Assembly (NCBI RefSeq): GCF_019578655.1
Contig: NC_063256.1
Span: 23,722,005 to 23,786,004 of the forward strand
Direction: 5' to 3'
Source of the DNA: Ricinus communis
Lineage: Eukaryota > Streptophyta > Magnoliopsida > Malpighiales > Euphorbiaceae
Length of the DNA: 64,000 bases
Shown: in pieces, positions 44,656 to 55,262 of the stretch
How positions within the stretch are numbered: the stretch's first letter is position 1
How the letters are laid out: every line of letters begins with the position of its first letter
The notes under the pieces: generated by a model
Databases searched by the model: none
What the model saw: only the letters and a program-made list of their open reading frames with translations
What the model was told of the DNA's origin: nothing
Made by a program: the position numbers and the translations under genes

Positions 44656-46133
44656 CTGCCAATAGTCATGTTTTATGTTGTGTGGCGGAGTTGGGAAAAA
44701 TAATGTAGTGTGGTGGCTCGACTCCTATTAAATAAATTTTTGGATTATTTAAAGTGTTTTCTGGCAGGTCCTGGACCCGTAAGACGGGGGATAGACGTCC
44801 CTATTTAAGGGAGGTTCTGCCCGATTTTCGGTAGACTTTACTCGAGTCAAAATTTTTTACACAGTTAGTCCTAGGAGTCTAAGCCTAAGTTTAATTGTCA
44901 AATATCTTACTTTTTTCTGATTTAATTGTCCTTGTGATTAGATAAATCTTTCAGTTCGTCTCGCTTTATTCGAGGCATCAGAGTAGAGCTAGGAGGTCGT
45001 CAGAACTGTGAGTTAAAGTCATATATCTGTTTACATATGTCATGCTGAGATTTTTTGAAATAATTTTGATTATATGATTTAATATTTTAATTATTTATTT
45101 AATCAGTATTTATATATGTCTCATTTTCTGCATTATGATTTTATTGATTGCGAGTTGACTTGGGATGGGGCGAGAGTAGAACATGCCACTTGATGGATTG
45201 CATCAGGACCGCGTGCGCACCGATAAGAATTTGAGACAGATAGTAAAAATGGTAAATTTAAAAATGTAAATTTAGGACTTACCCTGGTCGAGCATTGCTC
45301 TCTAGGCTGAGTAGAGTGAGTTTGCCGGAGTAAAGGTCCTTGGTTGAGCATTGCTCTTTGGGCGCCAGCTTATTTAGAAACCTAAGTGACCAGACTAGAC
45401 TTAAGGACCCTGGTCAAGCTTCACTCTCTAGGCGCCAGTCTTATTAGAGTAAGAGAGTCGAAAGGCTAAGACTGATATTGAAAATTAAGTGATCGGATTG
45501 GAGTTAAGGACACTGGTCGAGCTTCGCTCTCTAGGCACCAGTTCTGTTGGAATGAGAGAGTCGAGTTGTTAATGTTGGGATTAAAGTTCTACTAAGGTAC
45601 TTCGTCCCGTGGTATGAAATAAAAATTTATTTTATTTTTTTGCAGAAGCATAGCATGACATGTATTTTTATTTTAAATTAAGCAAATATTTTATTAAAGT
45701 GTTTATATTCGCTTTTGGGATATATGATTTTAACTCACTCTTGATACTGACAGTCTCAATTTAACTGTTTTTCAGGTGATTGTTAGTCTTCCTGCAGTTC
45801 TTATCTAGTAGCCCGACTCATTCATCATCAGGTTGATGTAATTGGATTTTGTATGTTTGACTTGTGAAATTCTAGATTTTCCATAGTAGAAATTTTAGAC
45901 TTATCAGTTTGTGATTTTATATAAATTCAAGTCTCGCCTAATTATGCTGGCGGACCGAATTTAATTTATAGTACCCATTGAACTAAGGTTAAATTGTGGA
46001 AAAAGTGATTTGGATTGTGTCTGGTTTTCAATTTGATTGAGATAATGAATACTCAGGTTACTACGGGATTTGGTGGCCTTAAGCCTACCCATTCCATAGT
46101 GCCGGTCACGGGCCCACAGATCGGATTGTGACA
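44656..46133 (+). repeat. LTR fragment, 5' truncated, with a repeated 32-bp motif
   Basis: It matches the minus-strand fragment at 36378-37152 over its first 170 bp (GAAAAATAATGTAG, GAGGTTCTGCC). It ends GATTGTGACA, a typical gypsy LTR end. The LTR start is missing, and the flanks AATAA/ATTTC show no duplication. At 45280-45540 a motif like CCTGGTCGAGCTTCGCTCTC plus GGCGCCAG occurs four times at irregular spacing. The insertion replaces Athila RT, RNase H and integrase. Confidence 0.6.
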
Positions 46134-47639
46134 ATTTCTGTGAATTTTATTGTTTCTTATTTTCATCAATCTTCTTGCTAATTTTCCTGTTTCATTAAAT
46201 TCATCACTTTTGTTGAGTTTTATTCATTATTTTGTTGAATTTCTTGCTTTTCTTTTAATTTTGATTTGCTATTATTGCTTTATTATGCTTTATTCATTAT
46301 TATTGTTCATATTTTTTATTTCTTCTTTTCTGCCTTTGAATTTCCCTTTTGCTGTTGTTTTGTATGTTCAAACTTGCTAGATTATGAGCTGGTTTGGTGA
46401 ATTAGTCATTATGTTGCTGAATTGGAAATTGACTAATGCAAGTGTCTGAGAATGTATAATGCAAATGTTATGCTGCTTTGATGTTGTGTTATGCTGCTGT
46501 GATATTATGCTTTATCATTTTACTGTTTTGCTATGCTGAAATGTGTTGAGATTGCATAATGTAGATGTGCTTATGATGTTAAATTGTTGTTAAACTGCTG
46601 TTGTTATTGTAATGATTGTCTATTTCGTGCTGGAATTACTATTTTGGCAAGAGTTTTGATTAATTTCCATGTAGGTACTATAGCTGATCAGTAGGAGAGA
46701 CCCCAAAAGATGGTTGTCCCCAAGAGAAGGCATACAAGCGAGACCTCTAGACTTGTGAGACCACCTCCGCCTGTACAGCCTGCACCACCTGCACCTCAAG
46801 CACCTGCCCCATTTGCCTTTAGAGCTACAGCTCCACCTCTAGCTCCCGCACGACACAGAATTTTACAGTTTCAGAACCTCACTCACGAGGCTCGTTACCA
46901 ATAGCTGTGTTACAGACAGTTAGGTTGTGGGAGATGTATAGACTTGCAGGCATTGGAGACAGTAGGACTAGCTGCTAAGGTTCGAGAGCTTCTTTATACA
47001 CAGCCTTTTGAGGCCTTTTTTAACATATTGGAGCCTACCTATAGAGAGCTCACACTTAAGCTCGCCTCCACCTTCGTCCTCTAGAGTCAAATTAGAGACT
47101 AGTCTCAGTCAGAGTCTATTTCATTTAGGTTAGGGAAAATATATACATAATGAGCATTCCCCAGTTTAGAAGAGCATTGGGACTATTTATTGACCAAGAG
47201 ATTGCATTAGACGACTATAGAGCCTTTCTATACAACCCAGGAGTTTCTTCTGACAAGGCCTCGGAGACCATATCAGAGGTGGACGAGCCTTATTACCCGA
47301 GAGTCAAAGGCGTCTAGCCTCTCTAATAGCCTTCGATATCTTCACTCCCTGCTAGCATATACATTGACAGGTCGAGGGGACAGTTTTACAGTGGTCACCC
47401 AGCCTGATGTATTCTTTATAGGCCCTGCATCAAAGGAGGAGGGTGGACATAGGTTATGTGTTAGCCAAGCAGTGCAAGACTGTTATTAGGAACCTGAAGA
47501 AGACTTTTCTCTACTATGTCGCATAGGAGATGGTCACCCCAATGAAAGGGCCCCTGGGGCCAGAGTATAGACTTATTTGTTCAATAGCCTGAGCAGCTTG
47601 GGAGGAGCAGGGGGAGCACCTCAAACTTGTAGATATTCC
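46134..47639 (+). pseudogene. Athila env-like ORF, first part
   Basis: A T-rich leader (46134-46676) ends in TTTCCATGTAG|G, a good splice acceptor, 35 bases before the ATG at 46710. The frame reads MVVPKRRHTSETSRLVRPPP, then a Pro/Ala-rich segment. With frameshifts and stops it continues to LHSLLAYTLTGRGDSF (about 47340-47385) and GPEYRLIC (about 47560). It matches the minus-strand ORF at 23331-24863. The CRM-like element is inserted at 47644, in the Ser/Pro-rich stretch. Confidence 0.65.
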
Positions 47640-47644
47640 TAGCC

Positions 47645-48519
47645 TGATGCAATAAAGACAAGAATTACAAATGATCCTTTAAGCTTTCAAGGAGGTCCAA
47701 TGACAAGATCCAAGTCCAAAAGTATGCAAGAAGCTTTGTTGGGCTTAATTAAAGACATTTGGAGTGTTCAAACACAACAAGGCTCAGTCCAAGATTTAGG
47801 ATTGCAAAAAGGATCCAAAATCATCAATTTAGTGCAATAAGTTTGGGCTGAACTCATAGGTCCAATAAAATTCATTTGAAGCCTTTTTTTTATTTTCATT
47901 TTATTAGGTTTTTCTTAAGTTATGGTGTGATTAGTTGTCTTTTAGAGTTACAAAATAGATGCACATAATTAGTCATAATTTGGAGTTACAAAATGGATGC
48001 ACATAATTAGTTGTCATTTGGGAGTTACAAAAATGAGTGACATCAATGTAAAAACAGCCACTTTTAATAAGTTTTAAGGGGAATTAAAGGGAAAAACGTG
48101 GGGAAGCTCAAAAGACATCCATTTAGGTTTCTTTGTCTTGTTTCGGCTATAAATATCAAAGCCAAATCCATTTGTAAAGATAGAATTTTGAATGATAATC
48201 TTTGTTCGCTCTTTGTGAGTGTTTTTGCTTAAGTTCTTGCATGAACTTTGAACTTATCAAACTATTTTTAGTTTGTGGCGTTCTCTAACCAAAATCTTGT
48301 GTTTGATTCTTAACTTATCAAATCATACTTGGTTTGTGGCGTTTGGAGTTGAATTCAAGTGCTAGTTTCATTGTTGGAACTAGTTTTTCCTAACTTCACT
48401 TGATGAGATCCTTGAGTTTTGGAATCATCTTGATTGGAGGGTGTTTTCTTGCATTCCATATGTATCATAACTCATTAGTTATTGGGGTGTGTGGTTGCTA
48501 AGATGATGATTTCCTATCA
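47645..48519 (+). repeat. 5' LTR of the CRM-like element
   Basis: 875 bp, TGATGCAATAA...CCTATCA. The first 196 bp repeat the coding tail found in the 3' LTR, ending in TAA. Confidence 0.95.
48148..48155 (+). promoter_or_regulatory. TATA box in the 5' LTR
   Basis: TATAAATA in the context GGCTATAAATATC. The same box lies at 54210-54217 in the 3' LTR. It is the only strong TATA element in this LTR. Confidence 0.65.
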
Positions 48520-48521
48520 TT

Positions 48522-48533
48522 TGGTATCAGAGC
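48522..48533 (+). other. Primer-binding site, initiator tRNA-Met
   Basis: TGGTATCAGAGC, two bases after the LTR. It is an exact match to the plant initiator tRNA-Met 3' complement. Confidence 0.9.
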
Positions 48534-49144
48534 TTGCTTCAAGTTGAGGTTTGCTTATCTTTGTGTTTTGTGTGTTATTAAAGTTTCTCATCTTCTTTAT
48601 TTTTTTTTGTGCCAAATTCTTCTTGTTTCAATATTTTCCTTCTAAGTACTCTTTATTTTCAAAGTTTACACCTTTGTGCGCATAAAGTAAAACTTCATTG
48701 TCCCTTGCTAAAAAAAATTGTGTTGTTCATAATTTCTTTTCACTTGTGTTATTATCATTAAAAAAAAAAGAATCAGAAGATCAAAAAAAAAAAGAGAAAG
48801 TTTGGGCGGCATAGAAATCCTATTCTATTATTTTATTTTATTGCTTTCTTGTGTCTAGCTACTTTAAATTTGGCCTGACCTAAAACTTAATCTAGACCAG
48901 CCTTTTTTTTTTCTTTTCACTCCATTGAATTGCCATAATCTGATTTGGTTTGTTTAGGTGATTAGTTCATCTAAGAACCTAAAGCAAAAGCAAGAGAGGT
49001 AAAAGGCAATAGTGGTGAGACTAGCATCGAGAAAAGCCAAAACTTTGAGTGAAACACGAGCGGTGTGACATTTTAATTGAGAGACACACGCGAGCGAGTG
49101 TTTTTGTGAGGCTATACTAACTTGTTTTTCAGGTTTTTCGCGCA

Positions 49145-50186
49145 ATGTCAAAAGAACAAGTTTCAAGTAGTGTTGGAGCATCCATTGAGCAAACTTTGCA
49201 AGCAATGCAAAAAGAGTTTGAAAGAATGTATAGGCGAATGGATGATGTTGTTGAAAGTGTGAGAAGGCAAGGTGAAACTATTACAAGAATTCAAAACGAG
49301 CCTAGAAGAGAAAGGCAACTAGCCTTTGAACAAGAGGATTATGATGCCGAAGCTGATTTGGAGGATGACCAAGCAACCACTTTTGGTGGAGATGACCATC
49401 CTAGGAGACACAATAGGAGATCAAGGCAAGATGGTGTAGATCACAACCTAGGCAGCATCAAAATGAAAATTCCTTCCTTTCAAGGAAAGAATGATCCTGA
49501 TGTCTACTTGGAATGGGAGCAAAAGGTGGAGATGATCTTCGAATGCCATAACTATTCGGAGGAGAAAAGGTAAAACTTACTGCCGTTGAGTTTTGTGATT
49601 ACGCTAGTGTTTGGTGGCATCAATTGTGTAGGAAAGGAGACGAAATGGAGAAAGACCCGTAGGGTCATGGATGGAGATGAAACGCATCATGAGGAAGAGG
49701 TTCATTCCTAACTATTACTATAGAGATTTGCATCAACGATTGCAAACTCTAAGGCAAGGAACCATGAGTATGGAGGAGTACCACAAAGAAATGGAAATGG
49801 CTATGATTAAAGCAAATATGGAGGAGGATAGAGAGGCCACCATGGCAAGATTCTTGAATGGTCTAAACAAGAATATTGCTGATCTTGTGGAGTTGCAACA
49901 TTATGTGGAGCTTGAGGACATGGTGAATGTAGCCATGAAAATTGAAAGGCAACTCAAGCGAAAAGGTGCAAGTAAGTTTGATTCTAAATTTAATTCGAGT
50001 TCTAGTTCTTCTAATTGGAAATCGAATTGGAGTAAAAAGGATGATAAATTTGCTAAGCCTAAAGTGGATGAGAATAAGAATAAAAATGAAATAGGCAGCA
50101 AAAACAAAGTTGAGAATCAAGCTAATCAATCTAGAAGCTTGAAGTGTTTTAAGTGTCTTGGACATGGTCATTATGCACGTGATTGA
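49145..50186 (+). pseudogene. CRM-like gag
   Basis: The ATG at 49145 (MSKEQVSSSVGASIEQTL) follows a long leader. A coiled-coil-like N-terminus and an acidic linker lead to the capsid-like domain (IKMKIPSFQGKNDPDVYLEW, then MEMKRIMRKRFIPNYYYRDL and ELEDMVNVAMKIERQLKRK). A Ser/Lys-rich segment precedes the zinc knuckle CFKCLGHGHYARD at about 50140-50183. The last knuckle Cys of CX2CX4HX4C is replaced by TGA (50184-50186). The capsid part needs two frame changes, near 49567 and 49635. Gag would coat the genomic RNA and form the virus-like particle, but this copy cannot make a full one. Confidence 0.85.
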
Positions 50187-53100
50187 CCTAATAAGAGGAC
50201 CATGATTGTTAGAGATGGAATTGTTGAATCTGAAAGTGAAAATGAAAATGATGATGAGAATGATGACATGCCAACTTTAGAGGATGTTAGTGATGTTGAG
50301 TATGCTAAAGGGGATGTGTTAGTAGTACAACGCACACTTAGTTTGCAATGTAAACACGATGAACATGGAGAGCAGCGTGAGAATTTGTTTCATACTCATT
50401 GTTTAATTGCTAATAAGTTGTGTAACATGATTGTTGATAGTGGAAGTTGTACTAATGTTGCTAGTACTTTGCTTGTGGAGAAATTGAAATTACCAACTAC
50501 CAAACACCCAAGGCCTTACAAGTTGCAATGGTTGAATGATAGTGGTGTTGTGAAGGTAAATAAGCAAGTGCTAATTTCTTTTTCCATTGGGAGATATAAG
50601 GATGAGGTGCTTTGTGATGTGGTTCCCATGTATGCCAGACATGTTTTATTGGGAAGACCTTGGCAATATGATAGGCGTGTGATTTATGATGGGTTCAAGA
50701 ATCGATATTCCTTGATTATTGATGGAAAAAATTTCAATCTTGGACCATTACCTCCCAAGGCCATTTTTGATGATCAAGTGAGAATTAAACAACAATATGA
50801 AGAGCTTGAATCTTCATATGGGGAATATCAGGGGAGGGAGCAAGAAATAGTGAAAAAAGAAAAAGGTGAGGTAAGTGGTAAAAGTGAGTGTAATGGGAAA
50901 CACAAGGTGAGAGAAAATAAGGGAGATGAGAGTGAAAGAAAGATGAATGTGTATGCAAAGCCAAGTGATGTGAGGAGAACACTAACCTTGAGGCAGCCCT
51001 TACTTGTACTCATGTACAAGGAAGTTTTGATGATTTCTAATGATCTTAATAAGGATTTGCCTTGGGTTGTTCTTGAGCTTTTACAGGAATATGAAGAGCT
51101 ATTTCCCGAAGATGTGCCTAAAGGATTACCACCAATTCGAGGAATTGAACATCAAATTGATTTCATTCCGGGTGCAAGCATACCTAATAGGCCAGCATAT
51201 AGATGCAACCCTGAGGAGACAAAAGAAATCCAAAGGCAAGTGAGTGAGCTTATGGATAAAGTGCGTAAGAGAAAGCATGAGTCCTTGTGCGGTTCCTGTA
51301 ATTTTAGTGCCTAAGAAAGATGGTTCATGGAGGATGTGTGTTGATTGTCGTCGTCAACAAAATAATTCAGTAAAGTATCGCCATCCTATACCTAGGCTAG
51401 ATGACATGTTGGATGAATTGCACGGTGCTTGTGTGTTTTCTAAAGTGGATTTAAAATCTGGATATCATCAAATAAGAATGCGTGAGGGTGATGAATGGAA
51501 AACCGCTTTCAAAACAAAACATGGATTATATGAGTGGTTAGTCATGCCGTTTGGTTTAACTAATGCTCCAAGTACTTTTATGCGATTGATGAATCATGTT
51601 TTGCGCGCTTTCATTGGAAAGTTTGTAGTGGTTTATTTTGATGATATTCTTGTGTATAGCAAATCTTTAGATGAGCATGTAATACACTTAAAGCTCGGTT
51701 TTTGATGTGTTAAGGCAAGAGACATTATATGCTAATCTTAAGAAATGCACTTTTGCACTAATGAAATTACTTTTCTTAGATATATTGTTAATGACAAGGG
51801 AATTCATGTTGATCAAGAAAAAGTAAAAGTAATTAGAGAGTGGACAAAACCTACTAGTGTGCATGATGTTAGGAGTTTTCATGGTCTTGCTAGCTTTTAT
51901 AGGAGATTCATTAAGGATTTCTCTACAATTCGCACCTTTAACTGAATGCATTAAAAAGAATGTGGGTTTCAAGTGGGGAAAAGAACAAGATGATGCTTTT
52001 AACTTGCTAAAAGAAAAACTTAGTTCAAAGCACCTTTACTTGCTTTGCCTGACTTTGCTAAAACCTTTGAGGTTGAGTGTGATGCAAGTGGAATAGGTAT
52101 TGGTGGAATCTTGATGCAAGAAGGAAGACCAATTGCATTCTTTAGTGAGAAGCTAAGTGGAGCAAGTCTAAACTACCCAACTTATGACAAAGAGTTTTAT
52201 GCTTTGGTAAGAGTTTTAGAGACATGGCGTACTATCTTTGGTATAAGGAATTCAATATACACACCGACCATGAGTCTTTGGAAATATCTCGAAAGGACAA
52301 GGGAAGCTAAGCCGTAGGCATGCTAAATGGGTGGAATTTATTGAATCCTTTCCATACATCATCAAGTACAAACAAGGTAAATAGAATGTTGTTGCCGATG
52401 CTCTATCTAGAAGGTATGCTCTAATTTCTACACTTGATGCAAAATTATTGGGTTTTGAGTTCATTAAGGAATTATATAATTCAGACCATGATTTTGCTAA
52501 TGTATATGGGGCATGTGAGAGAGGGGGGTTTGACAAGTTCTATAGACATGATGGTTTTCTTTTTAAAGAAAATAAGTTATGCGTGCCTCAATCTTCTTTA
52601 AGAGAGTTGCTTGTGAGGGAGGCACATGGTGGGGGTTTGATGGGGCACTTTGGTGTGAGAAAGACTTTAGATGTTTTAGAAAATCATTTCTTTTGGCCAC
52701 AAATGAAAAGAGATGTTCAAAAAATATGTGAGAGATGCATCACTTGTAAACAAGCTAAATCTAAAGTGATGCCTCAAGGGTTGTATACTCCACTTCCCAT
52801 ACCTAATGAACCTTGGGTAGACATTTCTATGGACTTTGTTCTAGGATTACCTAGGTCAAGGGGAGGGAAAGATTCTATTTTGTTGTTGTTGTGGGTTTAG
52901 CAAAATGGCACATTTCATTCCATGCCACAAGACGGATGATGTAACTCATATTGCGGGGTTATTCTTCAAAGAAATTGTAAGATTGCATGGGGTTCCAAGG
53001 ACAATTGTCGTTGATAGAGATGTCAAGTTCCTTAGCCACTTTTGGAAGACACTTTGGAGCAAGATGGGAACAAAGCTTCTATTCTCAACAACTTGTCATC

Positions 53101-53905
53101 CACAAACGGATGGACAAACGGAGGTGGTTAATAGGACTCTCTCACAACTATTGAGGGCAATAATTCAAAGAAATTTGAAGAATTGGGAAGAATGTTTGCC
53201 ACATGTTGAGTTTGCATACAATAGGAGTATTCATGGTACAACAAATTGTTCACCTTTTGAGATTGTATATGGGTTCAATCCATTAACTCCAATGGATTTA
53301 TTGCCATTACCCATTGATAAGGCTAATTTTGAAGGCAAGCAAAAGCTGAATTTGTTAAAAGCTTACATGAGAATGTGCGTACTCAAATAGAGAAAAGAAA
53401 TCAACAATATCAAAAGCAACACAACAAGGGGAGAAAGAAAGTTGTATTTGAACCGGATGACTGGGTTTGGGTACATTTGAGAAAGGAAAGATTTCCAAGC
53501 CAAAGGAAGTCTAAATTAATGCCAAGAGGGGATGGGCCATTCCAAGTTCTTGAAAGAATTAATGACAATGCCTATAAGATAGATTTGCCAAGTGAGTATG
53601 GCAATGTGAGTGCTTCTTTTAATGTTGTTGATCTTTCTTTATTTGATGTAGGTGATGAAGTTGACAATGAGGCTGATTCGAGGACGAATCCTTACGAGGA
53701 GAGAGGGAATGATGCAATAAAGACAAGAATTACAAATGATCCTTTAAGCTTTCAAGGAGGTCCAATGACAAGATCCAAGTCCAAAAGGATGCAAGAAGCT
53801 TTGTTGGGCTTAATTAAAGACATTTGGAGTGTTCAAACACAACAAGGCTCAGTCCAAGATTTAGGATTGCAAAAAGGATCCAAAATCATCAATTTAGTGC
53901 AATAA
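50187..53905 (+). pseudogene. CRM-like pol: protease, RT, RNase H, integrase
   Basis: Domains in order: aspartic protease with D-S-G at 50436-50444; RT from about 51090, with the catalytic YFDD at 51634-51645; RNase H with the first Asp at about 52081 ([11 protein letters not shown]); integrase with a zinc finger (H...H about 52625-52650, CERCITC about 52725-52745), catalytic Asp, Asp and Glu near 52831, 53015 and 53120, and a GPF-type motif (GDGPFQVLERI) at about 53530. The C-terminus runs through the polypurine tract into the 3' LTR and stops at 53903-53905. Frame changes lie near 51270, 51690, 51940, 52045, 52250, 52290, 52885 and 53370, and a TAG at about 52382. All key catalytic residues are still visible. 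Confidence 0.9.
53696..53709 (+). other. Polypurine tract, inside the coding sequence
   Basis: GAGGAGAGAGGGAA lies directly before the 3' LTR and also encodes part of NPYEERGND. The same bases serve second-strand priming and protein coding. Confidence 0.8.
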
Positions 53906-54581
53906 GTTTGGGCTGAACTCATAGGTCCAATAAGATTCATTTGAAGCCTTTTTTATTTTCATTTTATTAGGTTTTTCTTAAGTTATGGTGTGATTAGTTG
54001 TCTTTTAGAGTTACAAAATAGATGCACATAATTAGTCATAATTTGGAGTTACAAAATGGATGCACATAATTAGTTGTCATTTGGGAGTTACAAAATGAGT
54101 GACATCAATGTAAAAACAACCACTTTTAATAAGTTTTAAGGGGAATTAAAGGGAAAAACGTGGGGAAGCTCAAAAGACATCCATTTAGGTTTCTTTGTCT
54201 TGTTTTGGCTATAAATATCAAAGCCAAATCCATTTGTAAAGATAGAATTTTGAATGATAATCTTTGTTCGCTCTTTGTGAGTGTTTTTGCTTAAGTTCTT
54301 GCATGAACTTTGAACTTATCAAACTATTTTTAGTTTGTGGCGTTCTCTAACCAAAATCTTGTGTTTGATTCTTAACTTATCAAATCATACTTGGTTTGTG
54401 GCGTTTGGAGTTGAATTCAAGTGCTAGTTTCATTGTTGGAACTAGTTTTTCCTAACTTCACTTGATGAGATCCTTGGGTTTTGGAATCATCTTGATTGGA
54501 GGGTGTTTTCTTGCATTCCATATGTATCATAACTCATTAGTTATTGGGGTGTGTGGTTGCTAAGATGATGATTTCCTATCA
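53710..54581 (+). repeat. 3' LTR of the CRM-like element
   Basis: 872 bp, identical in layout to the 5' LTR. Bases 53710-53905 encode the last 64 residues of pol, including GPMTRSKSKRMQEAL and LIKDIWSVQTQQG. Confidence 0.95.
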
Positions 54582-54586
54582 TAGCC

Positions 54587-55262
54587 CCTCCCGACCTTCA
54601 TCCTCATCAGCTCATTGCCCATCTAGTGTGTAGATTGATGAGCTGACTGCGAGACTTGATTGGATCATCAACATGCAGTAACAGCACATAGACAGGTTTG
54701 AGAGGTTCGAGTAGGAGGTTAGTGCAGCTCTAACACTTTGATGCTACGTAGAGGCAGATTCTGGATTTGCTGTAGAGGCAGTTGGCCCAGGGGGTCAAGA
54801 TAGGGGCAGCCTAGGATGGATGATTTTGACTTCCCTGACTTTGGCAAGTATTTTCCATTTTTAGCAGCCGATGATGCACCTTCTCCAGTACAACCACCAC
54901 CACCACCAACTCAGCAGGATGAGTAGGGTAGTATTTCTTTATATTGATCTCATTTCCTTTTTGCACTTATTATGTTGCTTCCCAACTCCTTTATACACTA
55001 CGGGCAGTGTGTCCTTCAAGTGTGGGGTGGGTAAGCTGTTGTTTTGGCTTTTTTTTAATGTTTTCCAATTGTTGTTTATTGTATTATTGATAATGTATAT
55101 ATTTAGGATACTTAGGATGTTTATTAGCTTTTTTTTTTATCTTCGAAAGATTGATAGTTATGATTATGAGCATGTGATTTTTCCTCATTGTTTGTTCCTT
55201 TTGGAATATTATTGAGCAATTTTTAGTTTATCATAATGGCTGGATTAAACCACTACTGTTCA
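54587..55262 (+). pseudogene. Athila env-like ORF, last part, and 3' noncoding region
   Basis: Continuation of the ORF interrupted at 47644. It has the Ser/Pro end, stops, then a Pro-rich tail (QPPPPPTQQDE) ending at TAG 54924-54926. The 3' noncoding part contains AAGTGTGGGGTGGGT near 55018, matching the region before the polypurine tract in sister copies. It breaks at about 55262 into K-repeat before any LTR, so the 3' LTR is missing. Confidence 0.65.

Larger units (their letters stand above)
47640..54586 (+). mobile_element. Complete CRM-like Ty3/gypsy chromovirus, target duplication TAGCC
   Basis: The element proper is 47645-54581 (6937 bp), flanked by TAGCC at 47640-47644 and 54582-54586. 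Its order is LTR, tRNA-Met primer site, gag, protease, RT, RNase H, integrase, polypurine tract, LTR. The 5' and 3' LTRs differ by about five substitutions and two short indels by my count, so it inserted recently. The gag-pol frame is broken in at least eight places. It is assigned to CRM because pol runs on into the 3' LTR, the end lacks an ordinary chromodomain, and the tail carries a GPMTRSK motif. RT phylogeny has not been run. It lies inside an Athila env-like ORF, so it is the youngest layer here. Confidence 0.9.

Noticed and set aside
44704..46133. Complete solo LTR starting TGTAGTGTGG
   Set aside because: Similarity to the other copy (36378-37152) extends left of 44704, and the flanks AATAA and ATTTC do not match. 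It is a truncated LTR.
49863..50171. Antisense frames over CRM-like gag
   Set aside because: Shadow frames opposite a recognised gag with no independent signal.
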